The notes under the pieces were generated by a model. That model ran no database searches and had not been told where the DNA came from. It saw only the letters and a program-made list of their open reading frames with translations. From NCBI RefSeq assembly GCF_022565475.1, contig NZ_JAIUMR010000007.1, forward strand, positions 1-64,000: DNA of 64,000 nucleotides. The letters are read 5' to 3'. Position 1 is the first letter of the stretch, and every line of letters begins with the position of its first letter. The DNA is from Aliidiomarina sp. (GTDB lineage: Bacteria > Pseudomonadota > Gammaproteobacteria > Enterobacterales > Alteromonadaceae). Shown piece by piece: positions 1 through 9,166 of the stretch. The position numbers and the translations under genes are program-made.

Positions 1-3
1 CTC

Positions 4-65
4 CAACCACCTTTTGCACGAAACAGTACAATTTCAAGCAAGTAATTGTCAACCACCTTTTGCAC
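4..65. repeat. Direct repeat pair at the left edge, 16 bp, 46 bp apart
   Basis: The 16-base word CAACCACCTTTTGCAC occurs at 4-19 and again at 50-65 and is followed both times by an A-rich run. The flanks otherwise differ. It lies in a 125-base stretch with no coding potential, just ahead of a gene that has lost its 5' end. It could be the edge of a mobile or repeated element, but the window starts here and the element cannot be identified. Confidence 0.6.
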
Positions 66-125
66 AAAAGAGAGTTGATTCCAGTTTAACTACTCAGATA
101 GAATCCAACCTTGTATTGCAAATAG

Positions 126-1703
126 CCTATTAATCCAGCATTTGCTCGAATTACCGGTTGGAGCCAAGAAGAAATGCTCGGTCAGAGCTGTCGGGTGCTG
201 CAAGGTGAGGGCACGGATCCACGTGCCATTGAGCAAATTCGCAGTCGCTTACGGCGCTTCAAAGAAGTGCAGACGGTGATTCGTAATTATAAAAAGGACG
301 GCACACCGTTCTGGAATGATTTATACATTGCGCCAGTGAAAGACGCCCAGGGCGTGGTGACGCATTTTATTGGTGTCCAAAACGACATTTCTGATCGTAA
401 AAAACAAGAAGAACGCATTGCGTGGCATGCGAACCACGACTCCTTAACGGAACTTCCAAACCGCGCCTTGTTAGCAGATCGACTTGATCAAGCGTTACGT
501 TTTGTCCGTCGTTACCATTTGCAATTAACCGTCATGTTTATCGATTTAGACGGCTTTAAGCCCATTAATGACACCTTAGGTCATTCAGTGGGGGACAAAG
601 TCTTGAAAGTCGTCGCCCAGCGTTTAAGTCAATCACTACGCGATGGTGACACGCTGGCGCGTTTCGGAGGCGATGAATTTGTCATTGTGCTACCGAATGC
701 GGGAAATGTGGACGAAGTGAACAGCATTGCTGAGCGGTTACTGGTGAATCTTTCCGAGCCTTATGAAATTGATGGCAAGGCACTGACACTGACCGCGAGT
801 ATCGGTATCGCGCAAGGCAATGAAGACATCAAAGATCCCAATATGTTGGTTCAGCAAGCGGATATGGCGATGTATAAAGCGAAGCGCCGCGGCCACCATA
901 ATTTTGAATGGTTTAGCCATGACATTAATAAAAAGGTTGAGCGTCATGTGGTCGTCCGCCATGAAATTCAGGAAGCGATGGCGAATGGCGAGTTTCGCTT
1001 GGTCTATCAGCCTATTTTTAATGCGCAGCGGCAAATCGTCTCGGTCGAGGCTTTGTTGCGATGGCATCACCCCGTCCAAGGCGAGGTGTCGCCAGCAGAA
1101 TTCATTCCCATCGCCGAGCATACCGGACAAATCATCCCGCTCGGCCGTTGGGTGATTGAACAGGTGTGTCGTGATATCGGCCGTTTTCGACAGCTTGGCA
1201 TTGAGAAAGTCTCGGTGAATTTATCACCCATCCAGTTAAGTCGCAGTCGTTTTGTTGAAAATCTTGAGCAAATCCTCGAACAGTATCAGGTATCACCCGC
1301 TCAATTGATGCTCGAAATCACTGAAAATGTCCTCGTCAACGAGCTCACCCATGCCCCTGAATTGCTGCAAACACTGCACGACAAAGGCTTCACCATTGCG
1401 CTTGATGACTTTGGCTCGGGTTATTCGAGTTTACGGTATCTCCACGAACTACCGATCGATGTGGTCAAAATCGATCGCGTGTTTACGAGCCATATTGGTG
1501 GTCAGCAAGGCAAAGACAGCATTGTGCGAGCCATGTTAGCAATTGCCGCAGAGCTTGACATGAACGTTATCGCCGAGGGCATCGAAACCGCAGAGCAATT
1601 GGAATTTCTTCAAGACAAGCATTGTACTGGCTATCAAGGCTTTTATTTAGGTCGGCCGATTGCTATTGAACAGTTTGTTCATTTGATTGGTGCACAACAG
1701 TAA
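126..1703 (+). pseudogene. 5'-truncated PAS-GGDEF-EAL c-di-GMP enzyme
   Basis: The frame is open from codon 126, right after a TAG at 123-125. It begins inside a PAS domain (NPAFARITGW at once, then the PAC-like block FIGVQNDISDR). The usual PAS N-terminus and any start codon before residue 17 (ATG at 174) are missing. The GGDEF domain keeps RFGGDEF and the EAL domain keeps VEALLRW, LEITENVL, DDFGSGYSSL, KIDRVF and AEGIE, so both catalytic domains look intact. A shortened protein from ATG 174 (509 residues) could still make or degrade c-di-GMP but would have half a PAS sensor. The sequence before the break looks unrelated, which suggests recombination at about position 128. It may instead be a contig-edge artefact. 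Confidence 0.7.
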
Positions 1704-1795
1704 GCTCGGCGGGTGAATGCTGGTGAAGAGACGTGCGAACCATGGCAAATCTGTTACAATCGGTCACATCATAACGCCACGGCAAAATTCTTGTG

Positions 1796-3379
1796 ATGTT
1801 TAAATGGATTCGACATTGTACTCTGATCGCAGTCACGAGTACCTTACTCGGTTGCTCAATGCTCCCTCCAGCTCTTCCTGGGGTGACTTTGCCGGTGCTC
1901 GAAGAACGCACGTTAACCTCGGCTCTATCCCTCGCTGATGCGCAAGAGACCAGTTTAGGCCAAGCGATTACGCCAATGGTCGATGAACATCCCGGCCTAT
2001 CCGGCATTGTTGCATTAACGGATGCTTTGGAAGCGTTTGCTGCCCGTCTGATGTTAGTTGAAAACGCTGAACGTACGTTAGATGTGCAATATTACATCTG
2101 GCGTAACGATGAAACGGGGCGTTTGTTACTGAATGCAATTCATGATGCTGCAGAGCGTGGCGTTCGTGTTCGTTTGCTCCTCGATGACCTTAATTCAGCG
2201 CCGTTAGAAGGTGTTTTGGCACATTTACATAGCCATCCATTGATTGAAGTCCGGATGTTTAATCCATTCCCCGCACGAAGTTCACGAACGCTCGGCTTTA
2301 TTACCGATTTTAATCGGGCGAATCGGCGCATGCACAATAAGTCACTGACTGCAGATAACCAAGCGACCATTATTGGTGGCCGCAATATCGGTGACTCGTA
2401 TTTTGGTGCTGGTGAAGGATTCTTGTTTACCGATTTGGATGTACTTGCGATTGGTCCAGTGGTGCAGGATGTTTCCCATGACTTTGACCGTTTTTGGAGT
2501 AGCCCTTCGGCCTATCCGTTGCATCAGCTGATTGATACGCGACACAAACGATCGCGTTACCAACCCAAGTCTGTTGCCAATATGCTATCGAATAACGCGC
2601 AGTTACTCGCCTATGTGGATGAAGTGATGGCCACCGACCTCGCTGCGAACGTTATTCAAGGCGAAGTCGAGTTTCTCTGGGCGCGCACCACCATGGTTAG
2701 TGATGATCCCTTAAAAGGGCTTGGTCAAGCGGAAGAGCAAGATATGATTGTTTATCAGTTGCATAAGGCGATTGGCGAGCCGCAACACTATCTTGAGCTC
2801 ATTTCACCGTATTTTGTGCCTACGCGTTGGGGCGTTGAAGCATTGATTGACCTTGCAGAGCGCGGTGTTGAGATCATTATTCTGACCAATTCACTTGAAG
2901 CAACGGACGTCGCCATTGTGCACGCAGGTTACGCAAAATGGCGCAAAAAGTTGTTACGAGCAGGTATTCGTATCTTTGAAAAACGCCAGATTCTCCCCGA
3001 AGATCCATTCTTAGACGATGACCCACAGTTGGCTCGCTTGGGCAGTAGTGCTGCAAGTTTACATGCCAAAACCTTTGCCATTGACGGTAAACGCGTCTTT
3101 GTGGGTTCCTTTAACTTCGACCCACGTTCAGCACTTTTGAATACCGAATTGGGATTTGTTATCGACAGCCCAGAACTTGCACACATGGTCGACCAAACCT
3201 TTACCGAGCGAATGCCGATGCAAGCATACGAGCTGCAATTGTCGCCAGCTGGACGTTTATATTGGTTAGAGCGAAAACCGGGCCACATCATTCGTCATGA
3301 GCATGACCCCTACACAACGCGCATGCAACGACTGTCGATGCGTTTTTTCTCCTGGTTACCGATTGATTGGTTATTATAA
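1796..3379 (+). CDS. clsC: Phospholipase D family cardiolipin synthase, lipoprotein (ClsC-like)
   Basis: This is probably a cardiolipin synthase of the ClsC/YmdC type, which joins phospholipids through a phosphatidyl-enzyme intermediate. Two HKD motifs are visible: HNKSLTADN near residue 180 followed by GGRNIGDSYF, and HAKTFAIDG near 423 followed by GSFNFDPRS. The N-terminus is a lipoprotein signal (LLGC, Cys about 20), so the enzyme sits on the periplasmic face of a membrane. The length (about 527) fits the family. GTG 1793 directly before the ATG is an alternative start. Two short hairpins follow the stop (3391-3405 and 3410-3424) without a T-run. No ymdB-type partner is adjacent. Confidence 0.85.
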   Translation: MFKWIRHCTLIAVTSTLLGCSMLPPALPGVTLPVLEERTLTSALSLADAQETSLGQAITPMVDEHPGLSGIVALTDALEAFAARLMLVENAERTLDVQYYIWRNDETGRLLLNAIHDAAERGVRVRLLLDDLNSAPLEGVLAHLHSHPLIEVRMFNPFPARSSRTLGFITDFNRANRRMHNKSLTADNQATIIGGRNIGDSYFGAGEGFLFTDLDVLAIGPVVQDVSHDFDRFWSSPSAYPLHQLIDTRHKRSRYQPKSVANMLSNNAQLLAYVDEVMATDLAANVIQGEVEFLWARTTMVSDDPLKGLGQAEEQDMIVYQLHKAIGEPQHYLELISPYFVPTRWGVEALIDLAERGVEIIILTNSLEATDVAIVHAGYAKWRKKLLRAGIRIFEKRQILPEDPFLDDDPQLARLGSSAASLHAKTFAIDGKRVFVGSFNFDPRSALLNTELGFVIDSPELAHMVDQTFTERMPMQAYELQLSPAGRLYWLERKPGHIIRHEHDPYTTRMQRLSMRFFSWLPIDWLL

Positions 3380-3502
3380 TCGGTCAAGTGCTTCGTTCGT
3401 CGAAGAAATTAGGGGTTTCCCCTAGAAATTCCCTGATTTCATGTGCAACGTCATAATTTGTCGCTATAGTCATCTTATCGTACTCATAATAGAAAAATTA
3501 TC

Positions 3503-4954
3503 ATGCAGAAAAAGGTCCACAACGATGTTGCTGGGGATGCTGACGGTCTGAATATCGATCAGCATGACCAGTATGTGTGGCGCTTAGCTTATTTTGATCC
3601 CGTCACACAATTACCAAATCGAACAGCACTGACGGAAACGCTAACGGTGTTGCAAGCGATAATGCAACACCAAGTCAGCGAGCCGTTACCACCGTTTTTC
3701 CGCGGTTCAAGCGAGAGCAAGGACGCTGACTCATGCGCTTTTCAGCTTCCTGAAAACCTGCATCATCTTTCGCTGTTGCTGATCAATATTCGCCGCTTCA
3801 AAGAAGTGAATGACAACTACGGACTCGACATTGGTGATCGGCTCTTGTCTGCCATTGGCCAACGCTTGCAGGGGCAAGTTGAGGCAGGCAAGTTGGTGGC
3901 GCGCACCGCCAATGATGAGTTTGCAATCGTCTTACCGGAAACCGCAGGGATAGCGTTACCTCTGGCGATTGAACATGTGAAAATGGCCTTTATGGAACCT
4001 TTTTACATTGATGAGCATCGCTTGACTATCGACGCATACATTGGTGCTGCACAATGCTGTGAATTGACACAAAAGCAGGCAACGGAACACGCGAATTTAT
4101 TTCAGCATGCTAGTATCGCCCTTGACTATGCACGGCAAGTGGAAACCCAATCGCGAATATATGACGCGTCCATGGGGCGCAAGATTCGTTATCGCCAAAA
4201 CCTCATTGAACGTTTAAAGACTGCGATTTATCAGGATCAGCTCGAGCTTGTATATCAGCCTCAGTTTTCGCTGACAACGGGTGATCTGGTGGGTGCGGAA
4301 GCTTTGTGTCGCTGGCACGACGAAACCTTGGGCTACGTCAGCCCGCTGGAATTCATTCCATTGGCTGAAGAACGCGGCTTGATTCGGGCGCTGGGTGACT
4401 GGGTGATTCAGTCCGCGGTTGCTCAGCTTCAGGATTGGCAGCGGGACGGGTTACCACCGCCGGGCTTGTTAAGTATCAATACCTCGGCGCAACAATTTGA
4501 TACCCCCTATATGGTCGATTACTTTCTCGATCGTACGCGGGCTATTTCCGCTGAGCACATTGGCATTGAATTGACCGAAAGCGTGATGATGCGGCACCCC
4601 GAGAAAAGCATGAAACTTTTACAACGTTTACGTGAGCATGGTTTTCACGTTGCCGTCGACGATTTTGGTACGGGGTTCTCGTCGCTGGCTTATTTGAGTC
4701 GTTTTCCCGTAACCAGCTTAAAGATCGACAAGTCGTTTGTCGAAGATATGGAAACCAGTCATGACCATTTCACCTTAGTGCAAACGATTGTTGCCATGGC
4801 CAAGTCATTGGGCTTAAAAACAGTTGCTGAAGGGGTGGAGAATCATGCCCAGGAGCGCTTGTTAGAGCAACTTGGCTGTGACGCAACGCAAGGATTTTTG
4901 CGCGGCAAGCCGGTCGCTGCGAATGAGTTTGCACAGTTGTGGTTAAGCCAGTAA
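3503..4954 (+). CDS. EAL c-di-GMP phosphodiesterase with degenerate GGDEF
   Basis: This is a cytosolic 483-residue protein without a signal or membrane segment. A GGDEF domain covers about residues 30-215, but its active-site motif reads ANDEF, so cyclase activity is unlikely. The EAL domain (about 230-480) keeps the metal and catalytic residues: GAEALCRW, the Asn of SINTSAQQF, ELTESVMM, DDFGTGFSSL, KIDKSFV, AEGVE and the Gln of QGF. I infer that it hydrolyses c-di-GMP, possibly with the dead GGDEF domain as a nucleotide-binding regulatory module. It is preceded by a 120-base AT-rich leader. Confidence 0.85.
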   Translation: MQKKVHNDVAGDADGLNIDQHDQYVWRLAYFDPVTQLPNRTALTETLTVLQAIMQHQVSEPLPPFFRGSSESKDADSCAFQLPENLHHLSLLLINIRRFKEVNDNYGLDIGDRLLSAIGQRLQGQVEAGKLVARTANDEFAIVLPETAGIALPLAIEHVKMAFMEPFYIDEHRLTIDAYIGAAQCCELTQKQATEHANLFQHASIALDYARQVETQSRIYDASMGRKIRYRQNLIERLKTAIYQDQLELVYQPQFSLTTGDLVGAEALCRWHDETLGYVSPLEFIPLAEERGLIRALGDWVIQSAVAQLQDWQRDGLPPPGLLSINTSAQQFDTPYMVDYFLDRTRAISAEHIGIELTESVMMRHPEKSMKLLQRLREHGFHVAVDDFGTGFSSLAYLSRFPVTSLKIDKSFVEDMETSHDHFTLVQTIVAMAKSLGLKTVAEGVENHAQERLLEQLGCDATQGFLRGKPVAANEFAQLWLSQ

Positions 4955-4990
4955 GCTAGGGCGTATATTATAACAATTAGAGGACGTGCT

Positions 4991-5125
4991 ATGGCCATGG
5001 GCCCGGTGTTAATGTTGGTGTTTATTCCTGTCGCTGTGATTGCTTTGATTGCTGGCTACCTCATCTATTTTTTCCGCAAAGAAGAAGAAAAACGCACGCA
5101 GCAACACAAAAACAGCCAAGAGTAA
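4991..5125 (+). CDS. Small membrane protein, 44 residues
   Basis: An ORF of 44 codons starts at ATG 4991 after a GAGG-type ribosome site (TTAGAGGACG) and ends at TAA 5123-5125. It has one hydrophobic helix (about residues 5-28, LMLVFIPVAVIALIAGYLIY) followed by a strongly charged tail (FRKEEEKRTQQHK). This makes a single-pass inner-membrane protein with a basic cytosolic C-terminus by the positive-inside rule. It lies between the EAL gene and the TetR gene and reads the same way. The family is not recognised. The good ribosome site and clear design argue that it is real. Confidence 0.65.
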   Translation: MAMGPVLMLVFIPVAVIALIAGYLIYFFRKEEEKRTQQHKNSQE

Positions 5126-5193
5126 GTCTGCTTGACACATAATATGAACCGTGATTCACTCTTTGCATGAGACCTTCATGCAAGGAGTAGGTT

Positions 5194-5844
5194 ATGGCCT
5201 ACCGTGAAACTGAAAAAGTTCGTAGCCGCAAAGCAAAAACCTTCGATAGTATTTTAGTGACAGCATTGTACATGGTGGCTGAACACGGGTTCAGCACGGT
5301 ACAAATGGCCGAGCTCGCGAGACGCGCCGGCGTTGCAACCGGTACTCTCTATCGTTATTTCCCTTCCAAAGAAGCCTTATGCACCGAAGTATTTAAGCGT
5401 GCGACCGAGGTTGAAGTCAGTAAAGTACAGCAAGCGTTAGAACAAACCGTTGGCCATGGTGCCGAGCGTATTGCCGCGGCGCTTACGGTTTTTGCCGAGC
5501 GGGCGTTGCGGGCGCCGACCATGGCTTGGGCATTGATTGCTGAGCCGGTCGACCCCTTGGTTGATCAAGCGCGTCTAGATTATCGCCAGCGCTATGCCCG
5601 TTTATTTGAACTCGCGATTCATGACGGCATTCGTGACGGTTCGCTGCCCGATCAGAACGCTCAGTTTGCCAGTACGGCTTTGGTCGGGTGTATCGCCGAA
5701 AGTTTAGTCGGCCCTTTGGCACCCGCTCGCCAAGGTGACGATGTGACCACGTTAGATTCAGCACACATTATCGCCCCCATTCTTCGCTTTTGTTTACAGG
5801 GGCTGACCGCTAGCCCGTATGAGGTTCACCGACATGAACATTAA
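5194..5844 (+). CDS. TetR family transcriptional regulator
   Basis: A DNA-binding TetR domain occupies residues 15-62 (ILVTALYMVAEHGFSTVQMA, then GVATGTLYRYFPSKEAL). The C-terminal ligand domain (about 70-216) has no recognised specificity. The start has a strong ribosome site (AAGGAG, 8 bases upstream). The stop lies 11 bases inside the next gene, which encodes an AidB-like acyl-CoA dehydrogenase and is followed by an acyl-CoA synthetase. It is therefore likely the local repressor of that acyl-CoA operon, responding to an acyl-CoA or fatty acid. The ligand is inference. Confidence 0.85.
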   Translation: MAYRETEKVRSRKAKTFDSILVTALYMVAEHGFSTVQMAELARRAGVATGTLYRYFPSKEALCTEVFKRATEVEVSKVQQALEQTVGHGAERIAAALTVFAERALRAPTMAWALIAEPVDPLVDQARLDYRQRYARLFELAIHDGIRDGSLPDQNAQFASTALVGCIAESLVGPLAPARQGDDVTTLDSAHIIAPILRFCLQGLTASPYEVHRHEH

Positions 5845-7498
5845 TTTCCTTGGCAATACCCACAGCGTCGATAACCAACCTGCGCCACTGCAAAATTACA
5901 ATTTATTCACCGCAGACCGTGCTTTGCAAGACGCCGTGCGACGCGAGGGCGCGCAGTGGGCAGCGCAAGAATTGCACGATTTTGGTCGTTTAGCCGGTTT
6001 ATCGGAAACGATTGCATTAGGCTTCGACGCCAATCACTATAAACCAGAATTGCGTACCCATGACCGTTATGGTCACCGAATTGATCAGATTAACTTTCAT
6101 CCGGCCTATCACGCGTTAATGCAGATTGCCATCGAACATGGTTTGCATTCGAGTCCTTGGCAACAGCCTCAGCCTGGTGCTCATGTTGCTCGGGCGGCGA
6201 AGTATTACCTGCACACGCAAGTGGAAGCCGCGCATGGCTGCCCGATTACGATGACGTTTGCCGCTATTCCTGCGTTGCAGCATCAACCCGATTTGCTCGA
6301 CCGGTTTGGTGCGAAAATCATGGCGACCACCTACGACCCACGCAATGTACCCGACGGTCAAAAACATGGCTTAACCATTGGTATGGCGATGACCGAAAAG
6401 CAGGGTGGTTCCGATGTTCGCAGTAATACCACCCGAGCCTATCCTGTTGGTCAGCGTGGCCCGGGACAGGCTTATGAGTTAGTCGGACACAAATGGTTCG
6501 TGTCAGCCCCCATGTGTGATGCTTTTTTAGTGTTGGCACAAACCGAAGGCGGTTTGTCGTGCTTTTTCCTACCGCGTTGGCGGCCTGACGGCAGCAAAAA
6601 TGAGCTACACATTCAACAGCTGAAGCAAAAAATGGGCAACGTCGCCAATGCCTCAAGCGAAACCGAGTTGCGTGGAGCGTTGGCGTGGTTAGTCGGCGAA
6701 GAAGGGCGTGGTGTACGTACCATCATCGAAATGGTGGCGATGACGCGCTATGACTGCATGATTGGCTCGTCTTCGGGTATGCGCCAAGCAACGGTGCAAG
6801 CGATTCACCATGCACAGAATCGTATGGCTTTTGGCGCGCGTTTGTCCGCGCAGCCGTTAATGCAAAACGTATTAGCGGACTTGGCGCTGGAGAACGAGGC
6901 TGCTATGACGCTGACGATGCGCGTCGCAAGAGCCATGGATCAGCAAGACAATGAGCATGAGCGTTTGTTGTCGCGGATTGCAACGCCCGTAGGCAAGTAC
7001 TGGATTTGTAAGCGCACGCCAAACCATGCCTATGAAGCGATGGAAGCAATTGGCGGCACAGGCACCATGGAAACGCATATTACCGCACGTTTGTTCCGTG
7101 AGTCACCGATTAATGCGATATGGGAAGGGAGCGGTAACGTCCAATGTTTAGACATATTGCGGGCGTTGCAAAAAGAGCCAGAGGTTTTAGCCGCTTACTT
7201 CGACGAAGTTGAACGCGCGCGCGGCGCTGACAAACGACTTGATGCCACGATTGATGAACTGAAAAAGCAGTTCGCAGCCGGTGGTGACGCCGAGACGTTG
7301 CAATATCGAGCCCGCAGTATGGCCGATCAAATGGCGCTGACCTTGCAAGGTGCATTATTGGTTCAACATGCGCCACAAGCCGTCGCTGATGCATTTTGCC
7401 TCGGTCGACTGGGCGGCCAAGAGGGACTGAACTATGGCACCTTACCGCGCAGTGTCGACACAAAAACAATCATAGAGCGCGCAGCGCCGACAGAATAA
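5834..7498 (+). CDS. aidB: AidB-like acyl-CoA dehydrogenase
   Basis: This is a 554-residue flavoprotein of the acyl-CoA dehydrogenase superfamily, AidB branch. The family-typical N-terminus (HSVDNQPAPLQNYNLFTAD) is followed by the FAD/substrate block GMAMTEKQGGSDVRSNTT and the C-terminal segments EAIGGTGTMETHITARLFRE and SPINAIWEGSGN. I chose ATG 5834 because GAGG lies 9 bases upstream. ATG 5819 would add five residues. In E. coli AidB belongs to the alkylation response, but here it sits between a TetR regulator and an acyl-CoA synthetase with no ada or alkB gene nearby. A role in acyl-CoA metabolism is therefore at least as likely. Confidence 0.85.
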   Translation: MNINFLGNTHSVDNQPAPLQNYNLFTADRALQDAVRREGAQWAAQELHDFGRLAGLSETIALGFDANHYKPELRTHDRYGHRIDQINFHPAYHALMQIAIEHGLHSSPWQQPQPGAHVARAAKYYLHTQVEAAHGCPITMTFAAIPALQHQPDLLDRFGAKIMATTYDPRNVPDGQKHGLTIGMAMTEKQGGSDVRSNTTRAYPVGQRGPGQAYELVGHKWFVSAPMCDAFLVLAQTEGGLSCFFLPRWRPDGSKNELHIQQLKQKMGNVANASSETELRGALAWLVGEEGRGVRTIIEMVAMTRYDCMIGSSSGMRQATVQAIHHAQNRMAFGARLSAQPLMQNVLADLALENEAAMTLTMRVARAMDQQDNEHERLLSRIATPVGKYWICKRTPNHAYEAMEAIGGTGTMETHITARLFRESPINAIWEGSGNVQCLDILRALQKEPEVLAAYFDEVERARGADKRLDATIDELKKQFAAGGDAETLQYRARSMADQMALTLQGALLVQHAPQAVADAFCLGRLGGQEGLNYGTLPRSVDTKTIIERAAPTE

Positions 7499-7523
7499 GA
7501 CAACAACAAGACTTGGAGGAAAC

Positions 7524-9032
7524 ATGAATATTCCAAATTATGTGGCGCGGAATGCCCGCAAGTACACCCGCCACGAAGCGGTCGTGGCTTATGAGCCCAC
7601 CGGTGCCAGTCGCCATTCGTGGGGGGAACTGAACATTCACGTTAATCAGTTTGCGCGCTACCTGCAAAAAGAGCACGGCATTGAAGACGGTGATCGTGTG
7701 GCTTTGTTTTTACCGAATACCTATGCATTTGTTGTGGCACATTTTGCGATTCAACGTCTTGGTGCGATTGTTGTGCCGGTGAATGTGCGTTTAGCCACAC
7801 CTGAGCTTGCGTATATTTTGGAAAACAGCGGGGCGCGCTTAGTCATCACGTGTAAACTGACTGACGCGGCGGTCAAGCCACTGCAAGAGGACGGTATGCA
7901 GGCACTTTGGCTTGACGATGTGAACGCCATGCTCGACGGCTTGCCGGCACAAGAAGTTATTTGTGACAGCGATGCCGAAGATCCCTGTACCTTGTTGTAC
8001 ACCTCAGGGACAACGGGTAAACCGAAAGGTGTGCTGTTTAATCACCAAGCGTTGTTGCACGTCGGCATGATGTTTGCCGTCGAGATGCAGTATCAGCCGC
8101 AGAGCCGTTTATTGAGCTTGATGCCGTTCACCCACTCGGCGCCGCTGAACCTTGAACTCATTGGTGGCACGATCATAGGCTGTACGCATGTCATTGCGCC
8201 GACGTTCACACCCGACCTATTGTTAGATTTAACTGAAAAAGAACGCACCACGCACTTCTTTGGTGCGCCGGTGGCGTATTTGCTCACGGCGCAGCATCCG
8301 AGTATTCAAAGTCGCGACTTAAGCAGCACGACCCATTGGATTTATGGTGGCGGCCCGATGGCCCCAGAACACGCGAAGCTCGCGCAAGCTGCCTTCCAAA
8401 GCGATCAGTTTTACTGTGTCTACGGTTTAACGGAGGCGGGGCCAACGGGAACGTTACTGTTACCCGACGAACATGTCGACAAAGCCGGCGCTTGTGGTAA
8501 GCGCGCAGCAGTGTTTACGGAAGTACGTTTAGTGGATGACTTCAACAATCCTGTGGGCAACAACGAGCCGGGAGAAATGCAAATTACCGGCGAAGGCTTG
8601 ATGATGGAATATTGGCAGAATCCGGAAGCAACAGCGGAGCTATTCACCGAAGACGGTTGGATTCGCACCGGCGATATTGCCGTACGCGACGACGATGGTT
8701 TTTACTGGATTAAAGATCGCATGAAAGATCTGATTATTTCTGGTGGCGTGAACGTGTATCCGCGCGAAATCGAAGACGCGTTGGCGACTCACCCAGCAGT
8801 GCTGGAGGCCGCTGTCATCGGCATTCCGCACCCGGAGTGGGGTGAGTCGGTGAAAGCCTGTGTGGTGTTGAAAACAGAGCTTGCCGCGGCGGAAGACGAG
8901 CTCAAGGCGCATTTGCAGCCATTATTGGCGGATTACAAGATCCCGCGTCATATCGAAGTCCTAGCCGAATTGCCGCACAACGCCAATGGCAAAGTTTTGA
9001 AACATGTGTTGCGCCAGCAACAAAGCCAATAA
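7524..9032 (+). CDS. AMP-dependent acyl-CoA synthetase/ligase
   Basis: This is an ANL-superfamily adenylating enzyme of 502 residues. It activates a carboxylic acid to acyl-AMP and then acyl-CoA. Visible motifs are the phosphate-binding loop LLYTSGTTGKPKG (about 155), YGLTEAGPTG, the hinge region GWIRTGDIAVRDDDGFYWIKD, and the catalytic Lys in NANGKVLKH near the C-terminus. The ribosome site GGAGGA precedes ATG 7524, 25 bases after the AidB-like dehydrogenase stop, so the two are probably cotranscribed. This suggests activation and then dehydrogenation of the same acyl chain. The substrate cannot be read from the sequence. The symbol fadD would overreach. Confidence 0.85.
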   Translation: MNIPNYVARNARKYTRHEAVVAYEPTGASRHSWGELNIHVNQFARYLQKEHGIEDGDRVALFLPNTYAFVVAHFAIQRLGAIVVPVNVRLATPELAYILENSGARLVITCKLTDAAVKPLQEDGMQALWLDDVNAMLDGLPAQEVICDSDAEDPCTLLYTSGTTGKPKGVLFNHQALLHVGMMFAVEMQYQPQSRLLSLMPFTHSAPLNLELIGGTIIGCTHVIAPTFTPDLLLDLTEKERTTHFFGAPVAYLLTAQHPSIQSRDLSSTTHWIYGGGPMAPEHAKLAQAAFQSDQFYCVYGLTEAGPTGTLLLPDEHVDKAGACGKRAAVFTEVRLVDDFNNPVGNNEPGEMQITGEGLMMEYWQNPEATAELFTEDGWIRTGDIAVRDDDGFYWIKDRMKDLIISGGVNVYPREIEDALATHPAVLEAAVIGIPHPEWGESVKACVVLKTELAAAEDELKAHLQPLLADYKIPRHIEVLAELPHNANGKVLKHVLRQQQSQ

Positions 9033-9166
9033 GTTGTTGTTTTTGCGAAAATGATTAGCAATTTTTGCGATTGTGGTTAATAGTTTCACTGATTGTACCG
9101 CTGATGCGCGGCACAACAGTGAAATTTTCAGCTGAATAGAAGAATAATCACCCAGCGAGAACCGCA

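Noticed and set aside
1..70. The two 16-base repeats as a CRISPR array
   Set aside because: Only two copies, short repeat, no further periodicity and no cas genes in the window.
738..1155. Overlapping ORFs on both strands within the first GGDEF-EAL gene
   Set aside because: Shadows of the conserved coding frame with no independent start signals.
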